From positions 6,944,001 through 7,008,000 of the forward strand of contig NC_063013.1 in assembly GCF_020509005.1 (NCBI RefSeq): DNA of 64,000 nucleotides, in the 5' to 3' direction. Every line of letters begins with the position of its first letter. Positions within the stretch are counted from its first letter, which is position 1. The translations under genes were made by a program, and so were the position numbers. This document shows positions 31,839 to 42,363 of the stretch, piece after piece. The notes beneath the pieces are model-generated. The model made no database searches and was not told where the DNA came from. It was given only the letters and a program-made list of their open reading frames with translations. This DNA comes from Fulvia fulva (lineage: Eukaryota; Ascomycota; Dothideomycetes; Mycosphaerellales; Mycosphaerellaceae).

Positions 31839-32425
31839 ATAGCAGGAGGTTTATGGGCCGCCGAGGGGGTGTTGGGGGTTGCTGAGGAGAGATGAGGTGG
31901 TGAGGGCGGAGTATGGATGGAGGTGTGTGTGTGGTCGGTTGGTGTTTGTGTGGGACTGTTGCTGTTGTGGGTCAGCTCCTTGTGGTTTAGAGAAGTCTTG
32001 GAGTGACCGAGTCGCGGGACTGAGGCGATGCGCAGAAAGAGGCGTGGTTTATATCGCGCAAAAGACTGGTCAGGAGGTGATTATGGGTGGTGGCGTGGCA
32101 GAGGTTCGACTTGATCAAGCATCGCAATCGGAGGGCGGGGAGGGCGAGATGTATGGACCATGCTCGTGCCTCTGGAACACTTCCGCGCATACATCATGAC
32201 CGGACCGTTCTGTTGGACCGTAGGGCAGACATGTGACACCCAAACTATCACATGCTCGCCACTAGAGTGAGTTCTGGCAACGGAGAGTTGCTGCGATGCC
32301 GTTCTGGGTACTTCGATCCACTTTCTTCGAATGGACTCTCTACAGAAAACCAATCACGCCATGCACTTATAGCCGGGTCAGCTCACTGCCGCTCCTCACC
32401 AACCAGATCAGACACGACATTCAGA
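31839..32425. other. Intergenic
   Basis: No supported gene, RNA or repeat. A G-rich 3' flank of the F-box gene is followed by the promoter of the small gene at 32,426. Confidence 0.5.
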
Positions 32426-33046
32426 ATGTCGAAATATCATCCGTTCGCCACTCTCCACATGGACAACGAAGGCCCAGCATTCGATGCTCTTCAGCAGGCT
32501 CCGGATCATTTTCGCCAGGATGGAGGTGCTGCGGTGTACTATGTGAGTCCAAAAGCACCGTTGTGCTCTGCTTGAAGCGTCCTCACTTGCACTGCTGCGC
32601 CACGCGCAAAAAGACATGCTGACACTTTAGAGGTCACTCTTCAGATCGACGCCACCAACGCTCATCGAGTCGAGGAGGACATGGCAGATTTGAAGTTTGC
32701 ATTCGACGGCTTCGGTGAGGCTAAGCTTTACCGATGCGATGAAGTTGGGAAGATCTCAACACCCGCGTATATTGTCGCTATTCCAGATGATAGGAAGCCT
32801 CCACACATGGGCGCGTTGACAAACAGAGTTTATATCCAGAAGCTTCCGAAGGAGAGTCATTCTGACAAAGTTGAGGAAGAAATTGAAGCTGGAGAAGAAG
32901 TCGAAGCGGAGAGCTCTGGTAAATCCGGGAAGGGCAGCAAGAAGAAGAGTGAGATCAATGTAAAGGCTGCCAAGAAGCCCGAGAAGAAGAAGAGCGGAGG
33001 AAGGGCAGCTGGGAAGAAGAAAATGGGTGCCGATGGCGAGGAGTAA
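32426..33046 (+). CDS. Hypothetical protein with lysine-rich tail
   Basis: Two exons, 32,426-32,542 and 32,633-33,046, joined across a 90-bp intron (GTGAGT...TTTAGAG) in phase 0, giving 176 aa. The join reads AAVYY|VTLQIDATNAHRVEED. The first ~110 residues look like a compact alpha/beta domain. The C-terminal 60 residues are a charged tail alternating E- and K-rich blocks (KSGKGSKKKSE, KKPEKKKSGG), which suggests a nuclear or nucleic-acid-binding role, as inference only. I do not recognise a family. Confidence 0.65.
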
Positions 33047-33375
33047 TTTGACCGGGGCTGGACCGCTCTGTGCAACGACAAACGTGACTGTGTAAGCAAT
33101 CGTTCGCCATGAGCACCAATGAATTGGGGCTCTTCAGCTACTGATCCACGGCTACGGCGGGTAGCCAAGCTTCTCCAGGCATTCCTATCCCCGTCCCAGC
33201 CACCTTGCTTCATGCAAGGCACGTTAGCCGCGAGCGTTGTTATGAAGAATGCTGGAATGCGCGTGCTGCGCTTAAGAAACGAGTTGGCAACGATCTTCGC
33301 GTTCTGCCTTCTTTGCACAACATCAGATTCTTCCAGTCACTACCGATCACACCAGACTTGGAGGCACGAACAGAT
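33047..33375. other. Intergenic
   Basis: 3' flank of the lysine-rich gene and promoter of the secreted protein gene at 33,376; nothing else is recognised. Confidence 0.5.
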
Positions 33376-34474
33376 ATGGGAGCTTTCGTGCGTGTTGCAG
33401 CCTTGTGCTGGGTTGCTGAGCTGGCTTTGGCGAAAGGTTAGTGTCTCGCGTGGGACGTGGATGGGGTGTTGACGGCGAAGCTAATGTGTCGCGTGAACAG
33501 TGGTCACTGTCAGCGAAGGACTGTGCTCGACGAACTTGCCTGCGCCTACGTACGGATGGGTTTCCACCAGCGGCACAACCATCCCATACACGTTTCCACC
33601 AACGTCTACACAGACTTCGTCGGCTAGCATGTCGGCGAGCGTGCCTCAAGTGCCTTCGGACGAGCCTTCGATCAGCGTGCCCGAAGTCTACCCTACAGCT
33701 TCGGAACCTTCGGTCGAGCCTTCGATCAGCGTACCTGAAGTGTACCCTACAGCCTCGGAACCTCCGGTTTCGATTTCATCTGTCGTAGTCGTGCCAATTC
33801 CATCACCACCACCGTCTGATTCTCCGCCCATCATCGACCCAATCTACACAAGCACGTCTACATCCAGCGTCCCACCGGTAGAGCTTCCATCAGTCATTCC
33901 ATCCAGCACAGAGAGCGCCGTCGAACCACCAATCACCACTGCAGCTCCCGAACTCGAACCCGTACCATCAGAGGATCCCACCACCACATCAACCACCAGC
34001 GAGTTCGTTTACATCCCCGCCGTCTCCAGCAACCCACCCATCGTCGCCCCACCCGCAGCGACCGGCGACGCCTGCGTCCAAACTGCACCAGAAGGATCCA
34101 CCATCCAATGCGACGCCGCCGACGGCCTGACCTACTGCTACCAAGGCATCAACTACGGTCTCCAATGCGGAGTCCAATACGACCTCATCCCCATCAACGA
34201 AATCTTCTTCACCTACACCGCTGAGGAATGCCTTGACCAATGCGTGGGCCGACCTGGGTGTGCAGGAGTTCAGTGGAACTTTGCCTTTAGCGATTGCACG
34301 CTGTTCGAAGGTCTCTATGGCGTGTCGGCGGAGCTCTCGCCTTATATATGGTTCTTGTATAATAGGGAGTTTATTGAGGATACTTATCTGCCGCAGCAGA
34401 TTTGTCCGTTCAATGGGTGCACGGAGCAGCCGTTGAAGAGGGAGTTGGACGCGGGTGAGTCGTTGATGAAGTGA
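33376..34474 (+). CDS. Secreted Ser/Pro-rich protein with C-terminal PAN/apple-like domain
   Basis: Exon 1 33,376-33,436, a 64-bp intron, exon 2 33,501-34,474; 344 aa. Residues 1-20 (MGAFVRVAALCWVAELALAK) form a signal peptide. Next is a long Ser/Thr/Pro linker containing a near-perfect duplication of about 20 residues (units ending ISVPEVYPTASEP), likely O-glycosylated. The C-terminal ~120 residues hold seven or more cysteines in a PAN/apple-like arrangement (TAEECLDQCVGRPGCAGVQWNFAFSDCTLF). PAN modules bind carbohydrate or protein. The product is probably cell-wall-associated or secreted. It is the first of four extracellular-type genes between 33 and 40.4 kb. Confidence 0.8.
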
Positions 34475-34764
34475 GATGGGGGGTGAGTTTGGAGTTGAGG
34501 GACAGTGAGGTGGATTGTGTGGAGTGAGGAGGAAGGGATGCCCGGGTCAAGCATGAGGTGGCATGGGCTGAGGTGTGGGAGGTTTGGTTCGTTCTTGTAT
34601 GCGGTGTGCATTGCCGCAGACTACTGTTGCTTGATGCAGGTAGTCTGTGGTAGCTGGGCATTTTCTGTAGCGTACGTTAATAGCTCTTGTAGTTCAAGCA
34701 TATACATGCGCCGGATGACCCCGAATCTTTCGCGATCTGTGACATGAACCGAATCCTCAAACGT

Positions 34765-35311
34765 CTACCCTTGAGCACCAGTAAGGATCTGTTTGGTGTC
34801 CTGTATCCTTTGATCAGCAGTGTCTCCACCTGGTAAAGACTCCAGATCAAGACCTACGCATCCTCCACCCCTTGGCGCACACTGACTGCCACCCTCGGTC
34901 GGCTGGCGACAGTTGGAGAAAGAGTAACGATCGTAGGTCTTGTTGGGCTTGTAGTAAAGATCGATGACTGGGTTGCCACTTGGGTCTTTCAAGAACGTGA
35001 CCTGAACGTCGCTGCAGCCGCCGACATCTTGCGTGTTCCTGGGGTTGTCGTAGTTCTGCTGGCAGGTCCCAGAGAATGCGACATTGCCGTTGCAGCCGTA
35101 GAAGTCGCTGACATCGACGAGACAGCTGGGGATACAGCAGCCTTGAGATCCGGTGCAGGATGCGGCCGTGCCGGAGTCGGAGAGGCCAAGGCCGCTTGCG
35201 TTGATCTGGAGCGGATGTTAGTATTGAAAGACATACTGGGATGAGATGTGTAACCAATGCTGGAAGTAGAAGAGCCGTGAGGGTCGCGGTGGTAAGCCTG
35301 AAAGACGACAT
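34765..35311 (-). CDS. Secreted small cysteine-rich protein
   Basis: Exon 1 35,311-35,255 and exon 2 35,205-34,765, joined over a 49-bp intron (GTTACA...CTCCAG); 165 aa. Exon 1 is essentially a signal peptide (MSSFRLTTATLTALLLPAL). The mature part has about ten cysteines, including CTGSQGCCIPSC, YGCNGNVAFSGTCQQNY, SNCRQ and GGGCVG. The size, cysteine content and secretion signal fit an effector-like or hydrophobin-unlike small secreted protein; no family is recognised. Intergenic 34,475-34,764 separates its 3' end from the convergent PAN-like gene. Confidence 0.75.
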
Positions 35312-37124
35312 TGTGATGTGTTGGAAGAAGTCGACGCAGGTTGAGGTAATCCAAGTTTGTCACTGGCTTGTGCGGTGGGCAGTTGGAGAGGTACTTATGC
35401 TGCTGGAAGAGCTCAAGGGCCTAGCTGAGATCTTCTGGGAGACTTCTCTATCGTCGATTCAGCTCTGTTCGACCAAGTAGAGCATGGAGGATGGAGCCGT
35501 GTTGGTGGTTCTGCCTAGCCATACACTCCTGTCATCTGCAGTGGATTGCTGTACGAGACAGACTTGCTCGTTCGTACTAACGTTCGACTCGCGGGCTGAA
35601 ATCCACGAACCACGAAGCATACAATAGCAAATACCAACAGAAGTACCCGTCGCATCCCTTTGCATCAAGCTGCTAGCTCGGAGATGGAGCGGCCAGGCTC
35701 TTGCACATGTCGCGTTCCCTCGTGCTTCTTGACACGCTATGGCCACGCTGGCGGATCTTGATCGTGCACCATCTTGCACCCATCCGAAGGACCACGTGCA
35801 CGGAGAGGCGCTACAGTGTCTTGGCAGCTTCCTCTTCTGGCTCATTCGTGGCATGCTTGTTTTCCGTCGGCGGCTCGTAGCTTGAAGCTGAGGAAATAAG
35901 CTCACGTCGAGTGAAGCGTACTTCAAAGCTTATTTGAGTGTATTTTCGCGACAACCACTGCAACAGCGACCATATAGCTGCAGTCAAATATGGCCGGGTA
36001 GGCCTAGATCAAGGCACTGAATGTCGTATGGTCAGATTGGGGGTGGAACACTTTTGTCAGAAGTACCACGGCAGTCATTCCGCGTTGCGTGGGCGATCCC
36101 GCCTGCTCTTACCATGAGAAAGGATTACCGCGCGATGGAACGTGCCGTCGCCATCACACGGTACACGTAGCCACGATGCAAGCTGCAGCGGCGGCACACT
36201 TACGTCGAGCGATGTCGTAGTGTGATGATAGTTCTAGAAGCTCGCCCGAATCCTTCTTGCAGATCTTGGCATTTCTCCGGGCCAAGCTTTCACGCCGACA
36301 TCCTCCCCATGCTCTACGACCAACACCACACCGCGACTAAGCTTTCGAAGCCTGAGCTACATGGCGAAGGACACTCACAATACTGTATTGCCTATTGCTC
36401 TGCTCTGTGAGCACCTGGAATCGCGTACCGCGACGTCACCACGACTCTTCACGACACATCCCTTACGATGGCACATTGCCCTTCGACACTGTGCTCGAAG
36501 AGACACGTACGGTAGCGCTGTGGGTAGCCCTTAGCGAAACCTTGACACCGATCCTCGTCAGCTTCGGTGCTGCGGTGTCAGTCAGACGTCGGAGTATCAC
36601 CTTGTGGCTCTTGCTCCCACATCGGCTCAACATCCTGAGCACCGATATCCTCGATGGAAAACCTCTATGCGTCGGAGAGGCACGAGAAAGAGTCGTCAGT
36701 GTACACAATGAACTCCCCACTTGGTCATGGCAATCGTTATAAGCAACTGAAGTTGCACACAACTTCCAAGGTGGGTCGCGTGTATGGCAAGAGCTTGATG
36801 CAGGTCTGATCATAATGCTTATGGTGCTCAGTGATGATTTGTTGGCCAAAGTTCTCACTGCTTGGGTGGCCTTATATCGAGTAACCTCCGGACGGTCTGA
36901 CTGACGAGCAGTAATCGACGAAGGCTTAACGGGCAGCGATCCTAATAACACAGTATCTTCGAGCATACGTTCACACTCGCATAACGATTATGCAAGACCA
37001 TACACGCTTTGTCCCACAACCAATGCCTCCAACTCCAGACTTCGCTGAAGAGCTGCCCGGTCTTCCGAAGAGGCAACTTCAAGCCTGCATCTCACAGCTC
37101 TCCGATGTCCTTGCATCGTCATCA
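35312..37124. other. 1.8-kb stretch without a supported gene
   Basis: Open frames on both strands (for example 35,459-35,926 minus, 36,395-36,742 plus, 36,463-36,966 minus) have no signal peptide, domain or coherent splice structure. Composition is normal, not RIP-like. I see nothing I can support. Confidence 0.5.
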
Positions 37125-37714
37125 TTACATCCACAGGCCTTGGAAACCCACAGCCAGAAGCGTGAGTGACACTACCAGGCCTCCAGCACTACTCAAACCC
37201 AAGGAAGAGCCCAGACTCGAGCCTGTCGGATCCTTGATCAGTCCACGTTCAGCAGCTTGAAGTGAAAAGTTGAAAACTTACCGGTGTTGGTCTGCGCCTC
37301 AGGCGATGAAGCATTGACGCCGGTACCATTCATGTACTCTCCACACATACTGCTGACAAAAGTCCCATTGTTACCTGCCTGGACGCAGTTGGAGAACATA
37401 TTAGAATCCACTGCCTGGTTGCCTTGGTTCTTGGTCTCGCAGTACTGCGTACAATCGTCAACCACACGTACTGCACTACGGCAACACTGGGTGATATTGA
37501 AAGTTGCTGGATGTATCGAGACTGCGCAGACAGTGCCATTCATGCCAGCGTAATCGAGAGGGGCAGGAAAGCTGTTGGGTTGGCATGGCACGGGGCCTGG
37601 TGTGTAGCCAGTGGTGGCCGGCATTTGACTGGAGGATGTGGTTGACATGATGGAGTTCGTGGTTGCGGATGGGCTCTGGAAGGTGAACACAGGTGTGGCT
37701 GGCAGTCAGGCGAA
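37125..37714 (-). CDS. GPI-anchored-type cysteine-rich extracellular protein (5' exon not resolved)
   Basis: The main exon ends at 37,282 and the last exon is 37,222-37,125. They join over a 59-bp intron (GTAAGT...CGACAG) so that NTG is followed by SSLGSSLGLSSAGG and a hydrophobic C-terminus (LVVSLTLLAVGFQGLWM), the layout of a GPI-attachment signal. The main domain has eight cysteines (VPCQPNSFPAPLDY, GTVCAVSI, NITQCCRSAVRV, DDCTQYCETKNQG, SNCVQAG, SSMCGEYM), typical of fungal surface proteins with this spacing. The main exon probably begins after an acceptor (TGACTGCCAG) at about 37,715, so a short upstream exon with the signal peptide is expected but I could not place it. Confidence 0.65.
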
Positions 37715-39317
37715 GTTGGCGGGAGGTTGCAGAGATGTCGGACGAGTTGGAGAGCGCCTTGGAGCAAGTCTGGTGGACTCGTTGTGAATCGACTTGCCCT
37801 AGGACTGCCTCCACGGTTCTCCCGGCTTTGCACAGTCGTATACCGCAGACTTGTGTTTATGATGGCCCGCCAAGCCGGTGTCGGATACGATCAGCATTGA
37901 GCATGCTTGGCTACGACTTTGGAGCCTTGCTAGGACACAAGTTCATCCGCTGAAGGATCAAGATCATATCTAAGCTCCGGGCAAGCAACAAGCTATACAA
38001 GCAGCGGCGGAAAAGGCGGAACACCCCGAGCTTGGCACGTTAAGCTTCATATCGTTATGACAGCTGCGGATCTTGCCCTAAGATGTCAGTACATCCTACG
38101 GGCCGACTTCTCGGCGATGGTACAGTCGACTTCAGGCGCGTCTCTGGTGGCACGATACAGGCTTGGTGGTCAGCGCAATGTTCAACGACAATCTGGGTTG
38201 CACCTAGTCGAAAGGAGTCATTCCACATGGCGATCTGTGGTACATCAGCCGGCTAAAAGTCTGCCACCTTCCTGCATTCGACGTCATGCTTCAAAGTTGT
38301 GCAGAGCTTCTGGATTCAGGCATACCGCCCAGGCGGATGGAAGCCGTTCTTCGAAGGCTACTGCTAAGCTTCTTCAGCCCTCGTTTCTACAAGACTTCGT
38401 TTGTTTGACAACTCTGGCAAGCATTAGCGTGGCATAGCTTGTGTCGACTGACCAAGAAGGCTTGCACAGCTGATTGTCGTCATAAAGTGATATGATGCAT
38501 GCGTCCAAACTTTGGGCCGTCGCCCGTTCTGCGGGCTTGAACGTCCGCGGAGCCTAGCACTACCTTGTTCTAAAAGTCTTAGCTGTCCTCAAGGCGTATA
38601 GACGATGTGGGTCACCAGCAACTGCAGTCGAGCGAGCGTCTCGGGGGTAGTTCTGTATGGCGGCCATGGATATGCCTCGTGCTTCCCCACGTGTTGGTCT
38701 TGACCACGCTACAAGCGATAGTCCTCGTCGACGGCCATGACTTAGACCTGGCTCGAGCCAATCGAGGTCTGCTAAGCACATGCCATACCCACCTCGCCTC
38801 ATCGTGAGTTGCATGGCCCATCTTGGCATATGGGGTCGACTCCTTCGTGCTCTTCTCCTTCGCCCTCTCCACAAAGATGTACCCAGTGAGCTATGCCATC
38901 GGCAGCATCGTGCGCGGAGACCTGACGCTCATCGCTGATGCCAGACAGGTTCCATCCTCGCGACGAGAGGCACGAGCATATACTATTGCTTTACCATCCT
39001 TCGCTCCACGCCACAGTCCTGATGTAGCTTATACTGCGATGTAAGGATTGCTACCACTGCGATGCGGATACGCTGGAGCAAACCATGAGCCAATGTCTCG
39101 GCTACGTTGCAGTGGAGGATCGAGACTGGTATGAGGGCATGACCAAAGGAAAGCCATCACAAGATAGTAGAGACGGCAGATTCCGCCTGGCCCCAGGTGT
39201 CGAGGAGAGGCATAAAAGGTGCTTGGATCCCCGGCCAAAGTATCTCTGTCACACAGCATCAGCATCACCGCGCTACTCCTCGTACCTTCAATACTCAACT
39301 TCCTCAACTCCTTCACC
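37715..39317. other. 1.6-kb stretch without a supported gene
   Basis: May contain the signal-peptide exon of the GPI-type gene near 37,750-37,950. Frames at 38,057-38,437 and 38,560-38,874 lack recognisable features. The final ~100 bp are a pyrimidine-rich promoter of the gene at 39,318. Confidence 0.45.
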
Positions 39318-40392
39318 ATGGCTTTCCTCACGAGTCTCGCCCTGCTCCAGGCGATCCAGCTTGCAACAGCAGCACCAGCACCAGTCTTCGAGATCTCGAA
39401 ACGGCAAGATCCAAGCGGGACAGTCGACGCCTGCAAAGGCAGCGATTGTGCCGACTGCCCGTTGTACTTCTCGACGGGCACCGGCTACCCTGAGTGCACC
39501 TACTACGACACTCAGCAATTGAAGGATAAGGGCTATCCATCCGACGAGAACGGCATGGTCGATGTTTTCTTCTCTGCTCCGCCACTGGTGATCTCAACGG
39601 AGGGTGCGGCGGGAGTGTTCTGGTCATTCAAGGTGCTACTTGTGCTCCCGTGAAGGTGGACAACACCTTTTTGATCCAATTCTGCTGCGGTATGTGTCCC
39701 ATGAGCTGCCCAACGGCCCGCAACTGACGATCATCTCCTGTAGGTACTAGCGACTGCACAGCAGCCGGTGCCCCAACCAAGAGAAGTCCCAACCCAGCCA
39801 ACGCTGGCCTCGGCAAGAGAGGGCTGAGCACATTGTTGCTCCACGACCGCAACGGTACTGTCATTGAACCTCAGACATTCGCGCCCACGGCTGTCAAGGA
39901 GCGTACCATCCAGAAGCGCGATTGCGGAGGCTTCACCGCAACCAACGGCCCATATACCAAAGCCGGTCCAATCTCCATCATCTTGGACGAGGTTACATGT
40001 GGACCCACGGAGTCATGCTCAGCCACAGAGAGCAAGACCGTCGAGCAGTCGTTCAGTGTCGATGTCGGTGTATCTGTCGGCGACCCATTCGGGATTATCA
40101 GCGCTTCCATCGGTATCACATGGGAGAAGTCTATCTCGAGGTCGTTCAGCGCGCAGTACATGTTCGGCGCTGGCGAGACCGGATACGTCACCTTCATCCC
40201 GATTTTGACGTGAGTATTCGAAACTGCAATGAGCCCGAGTAAATTCTTGCTGACCTGATCAACAGCTGCGTGGACGGATACTACACCGGTGACTGCGATG
40301 ATAGCGGCAAGCAAATCACAGCCTGCGCTGCAAGCAGCAGTGGAGGAGCCATGGCCGGTGACATTCGAGGAGTCGTCGTCAGAGGAGCTTGA
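39318..40392 (+). CDS. Secreted cysteine-rich protein with Kex2-type sites, apparent frameshift
   Basis: Exons 39,318-39,689, 39,744-40,209 and 40,266-40,392 (introns of 54 and 56 bp). A signal peptide (MAFLTSLALLQAIQLATAAPAP) is followed by four Lys-Arg sites (SKRQ, TKRS, GKRG, QKRD), typical of Kex2 processing. The last segment begins CGGFTATNG and contains a Ser/Gly/Val beta-rich stretch ending TCVDGYYTGDC. Exon 1 contains a reading-frame change of one base between about 39,560 and 39,575, near a TTTT run. Before it the frame of the ATG is used; after it (CSATGDLNGGCGG) the frame that splices correctly is used. No intron I can see explains this. It is a pseudogene or a sequencing error. 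The family is not recognised. Confidence 0.6.
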
Positions 40393-41417
40393 AGGCTGTA
40401 TCACTACCTTGGCGCCGAGGTCCATCCAACATGCGTCTTTGACGCTTTGTGAGGATCCAAGGCTTCGTGTAGAATAGACAGCGGGCGCTGGGAAAGCTGT
40501 GTGAGCGAGACAAATCTCATGGTTCGGGATGGAGTGATGTCATATCTTGAAGAACGGGGAAAGCCATAGTGTCCCGAAACCGACAGTAGCTAGATCAGAG
40601 GATGATAGGTATCTTCATGTCCAGTTGCGTTTTCTTTTACCGCTTTCCCCGCTTGCATACCATCTTAAGGAAGGACGAGGGCTGCTGACAAAGTTGATTG
40701 CCGCGCAGCGCTTCGACTTATTCTTGAGGCGAAGGCCTTTGCTTGCACACGCTGGCTGGTGGCGAGATAGCGAGGTCGTGCCGATGTAGTCGAGCTTGCA
40801 GCGCGTCGTCGTGTATCTTGCTCATGGCCATGTGTCTCGTAAGCAGCTCTTAGGCAGCTCTCCGGAAGCGAAATTCACAGTCAACGCCGGCAACATTCTC
40901 TGATCGCCAGCCCTTGGGAGTTTGCACGGGCTGCACTATTGCACCATCTTGACATCCTTAGGAGAAAGCCTTGAAAGACACAGAAGTCATTGCAGACTCG
41001 GCGAAGCAAGAATGGCGATGTGTGAGCCAAGAATCGCAAGGGCTCGTTGGGTGTTCAGCACTCCCATAGTCTGAGTCCAGGCACAAGCTATGTCATCCTC
41101 CACGTTTCTTCTTCCCGACCACCTTTGCAACTCTTGTAATGGAAAAGGCATGCAGAATGGACTATTTCGCTCTCGTTCGTACGCTCCAAGCGTTCCTCGA
41201 ATGTTGCATTGTTGGCTCGGGTGCGCTCGGTGACGAGGTGGCTCGCGTCTGCTGTGGCAAGTGGTTGGATCGATATCTATAGGTCACCATACGACCTCGA
41301 TGCTATACCTTGCCGTATGTGCAGTTGCCTCGTGCGATGTTGGTGATGTCAAGGAGTGCAGAGTGTGCCTGTAGACAGCACGAAGTCATCTTCTCGGCGC
41401 AGTGAGTGTATTTGTAT
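40393..41417. other. Intergenic edge of the gene island
   Basis: Normal-composition DNA with no supported gene, leading into hAT-related sequence at about 41,418. Confidence 0.5.
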
Positions 41418-42179
41418 GGTTACCGGTACTCATCTTGTCCATACCATACCAATAACCTATAGCTGAATAAGCCTAACAATACATACCAGTTGGTGACCAC
41501 TTTCCTAATTAGGAAGGTCTGTATCTTCACAAGGTGTTGCTGCTGCTGCTGCTTGCTGTCACTACAACCTCCGGTCCAGGCTCTATAGCTCGTGTGAAGA
41601 AGTTGTATTTATAGTCATTCTCGATAGCCACCTCATCGTCCACATCGTCACTACCTAGTGCTCCGTACCAGCTGCGTAGACAGCTATAGGCTTCAATAAT
41701 AGTGTCTATAAGGTTTGAGCGTCTATATACAATCATATCACGGCCTGAGCTAAAAGAACGCTCTAGAGAGTCCGATATAAGCGGAAGAGCGAGTGTATCG
41801 AACGTAAACCTCGCTAGCTCCGGCTCTATCTCACGGTGTCGGTACTAGTATCTAAGGGCATCGTATAGAGCTATGTTGTCGGCCTTAATCTGCTTAGTAG
41901 ACTTGTTAGCTTATAGATTAATCTTTTAAGTGCTAGCTAGGTACTTCTTAAGCGAGTTACGCTTAATAGTAGGTATAAGAAGCTCGTTAACCCTCCGCCG
42001 CTTATACTTATTATTAAGCACGCTTTAAAGGTCGTTATTGTCCTTAATAATAACCGTTATAAAGGCTAAGATTAAGATGCCGCTAGTGCCTTACCCTTCT
42101 TATTCTTACGCTTCTTAGACACCGGCTCTTTAGTAGGTGTTATAGCTATCTAATCGGCTAGCTTATAGAAGTCTATCTA
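41418..42179 (-). mobile_element. hAT transposon relic: transposase C-terminal part and element end
   Basis: The minus strand encodes the hAT C-terminal dimerisation region: LARFTFDTLALPLISDSLERSFSSGRD, then MIVYRRSNLIDTIIEAYSCLRSWYG, stopping at 41,527. Upstream codons (higher coordinates) are RIP-mutated but legible (KADNIALYDALRY, KKRKNKKGKALAAS). Beyond the stop, ggttaccggt (41,418-41,427) and ataccatacca (41,441-41,451) may belong to the element end. The frame is cut at 42,179/42,180 by Gypsy-2. The missing upstream part is found inverted at about 50,690-51,675 plus 57,967-57,998. Confidence 0.85.
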
Positions 42180-42363
42180 TATTACGGGTAGCCCGCGACC
42201 CCCTACTATAGCTACGTCAGCCCGGCTGAACCGCGGACCTTCCGTATCGGGTTAGCGCGGCTTGGCTTTGCTTTATAACTTCGCCGCGCCTCGCGCTCCT
42301 CTTTCGTAGCTTCGTAGAATAACAACTATCTCTCTCGGACCCTATAGTACGCGCGTCCTTATA
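42180..42363 (+). repeat. Gypsy-2 5' LTR (184 bp)
   Basis: Starts TATTACGGGTAG (TGTTAC before RIP) and ends CCTTATA (TTACA before RIP). The same 184-bp LTR, with no length difference and mostly RIP-type changes, is inverted at 57,999-58,182. The left flank is atcta (42,175-42,179). Confidence 0.85.

Noticed and set aside
35459..36966. Several 110-170-codon ORFs on both strands as genes
   Set aside because: No ATG context, domain, signal peptide, splice pattern or plausible protein composition; they overlap each other in GC-rich DNA where chance frames are common.
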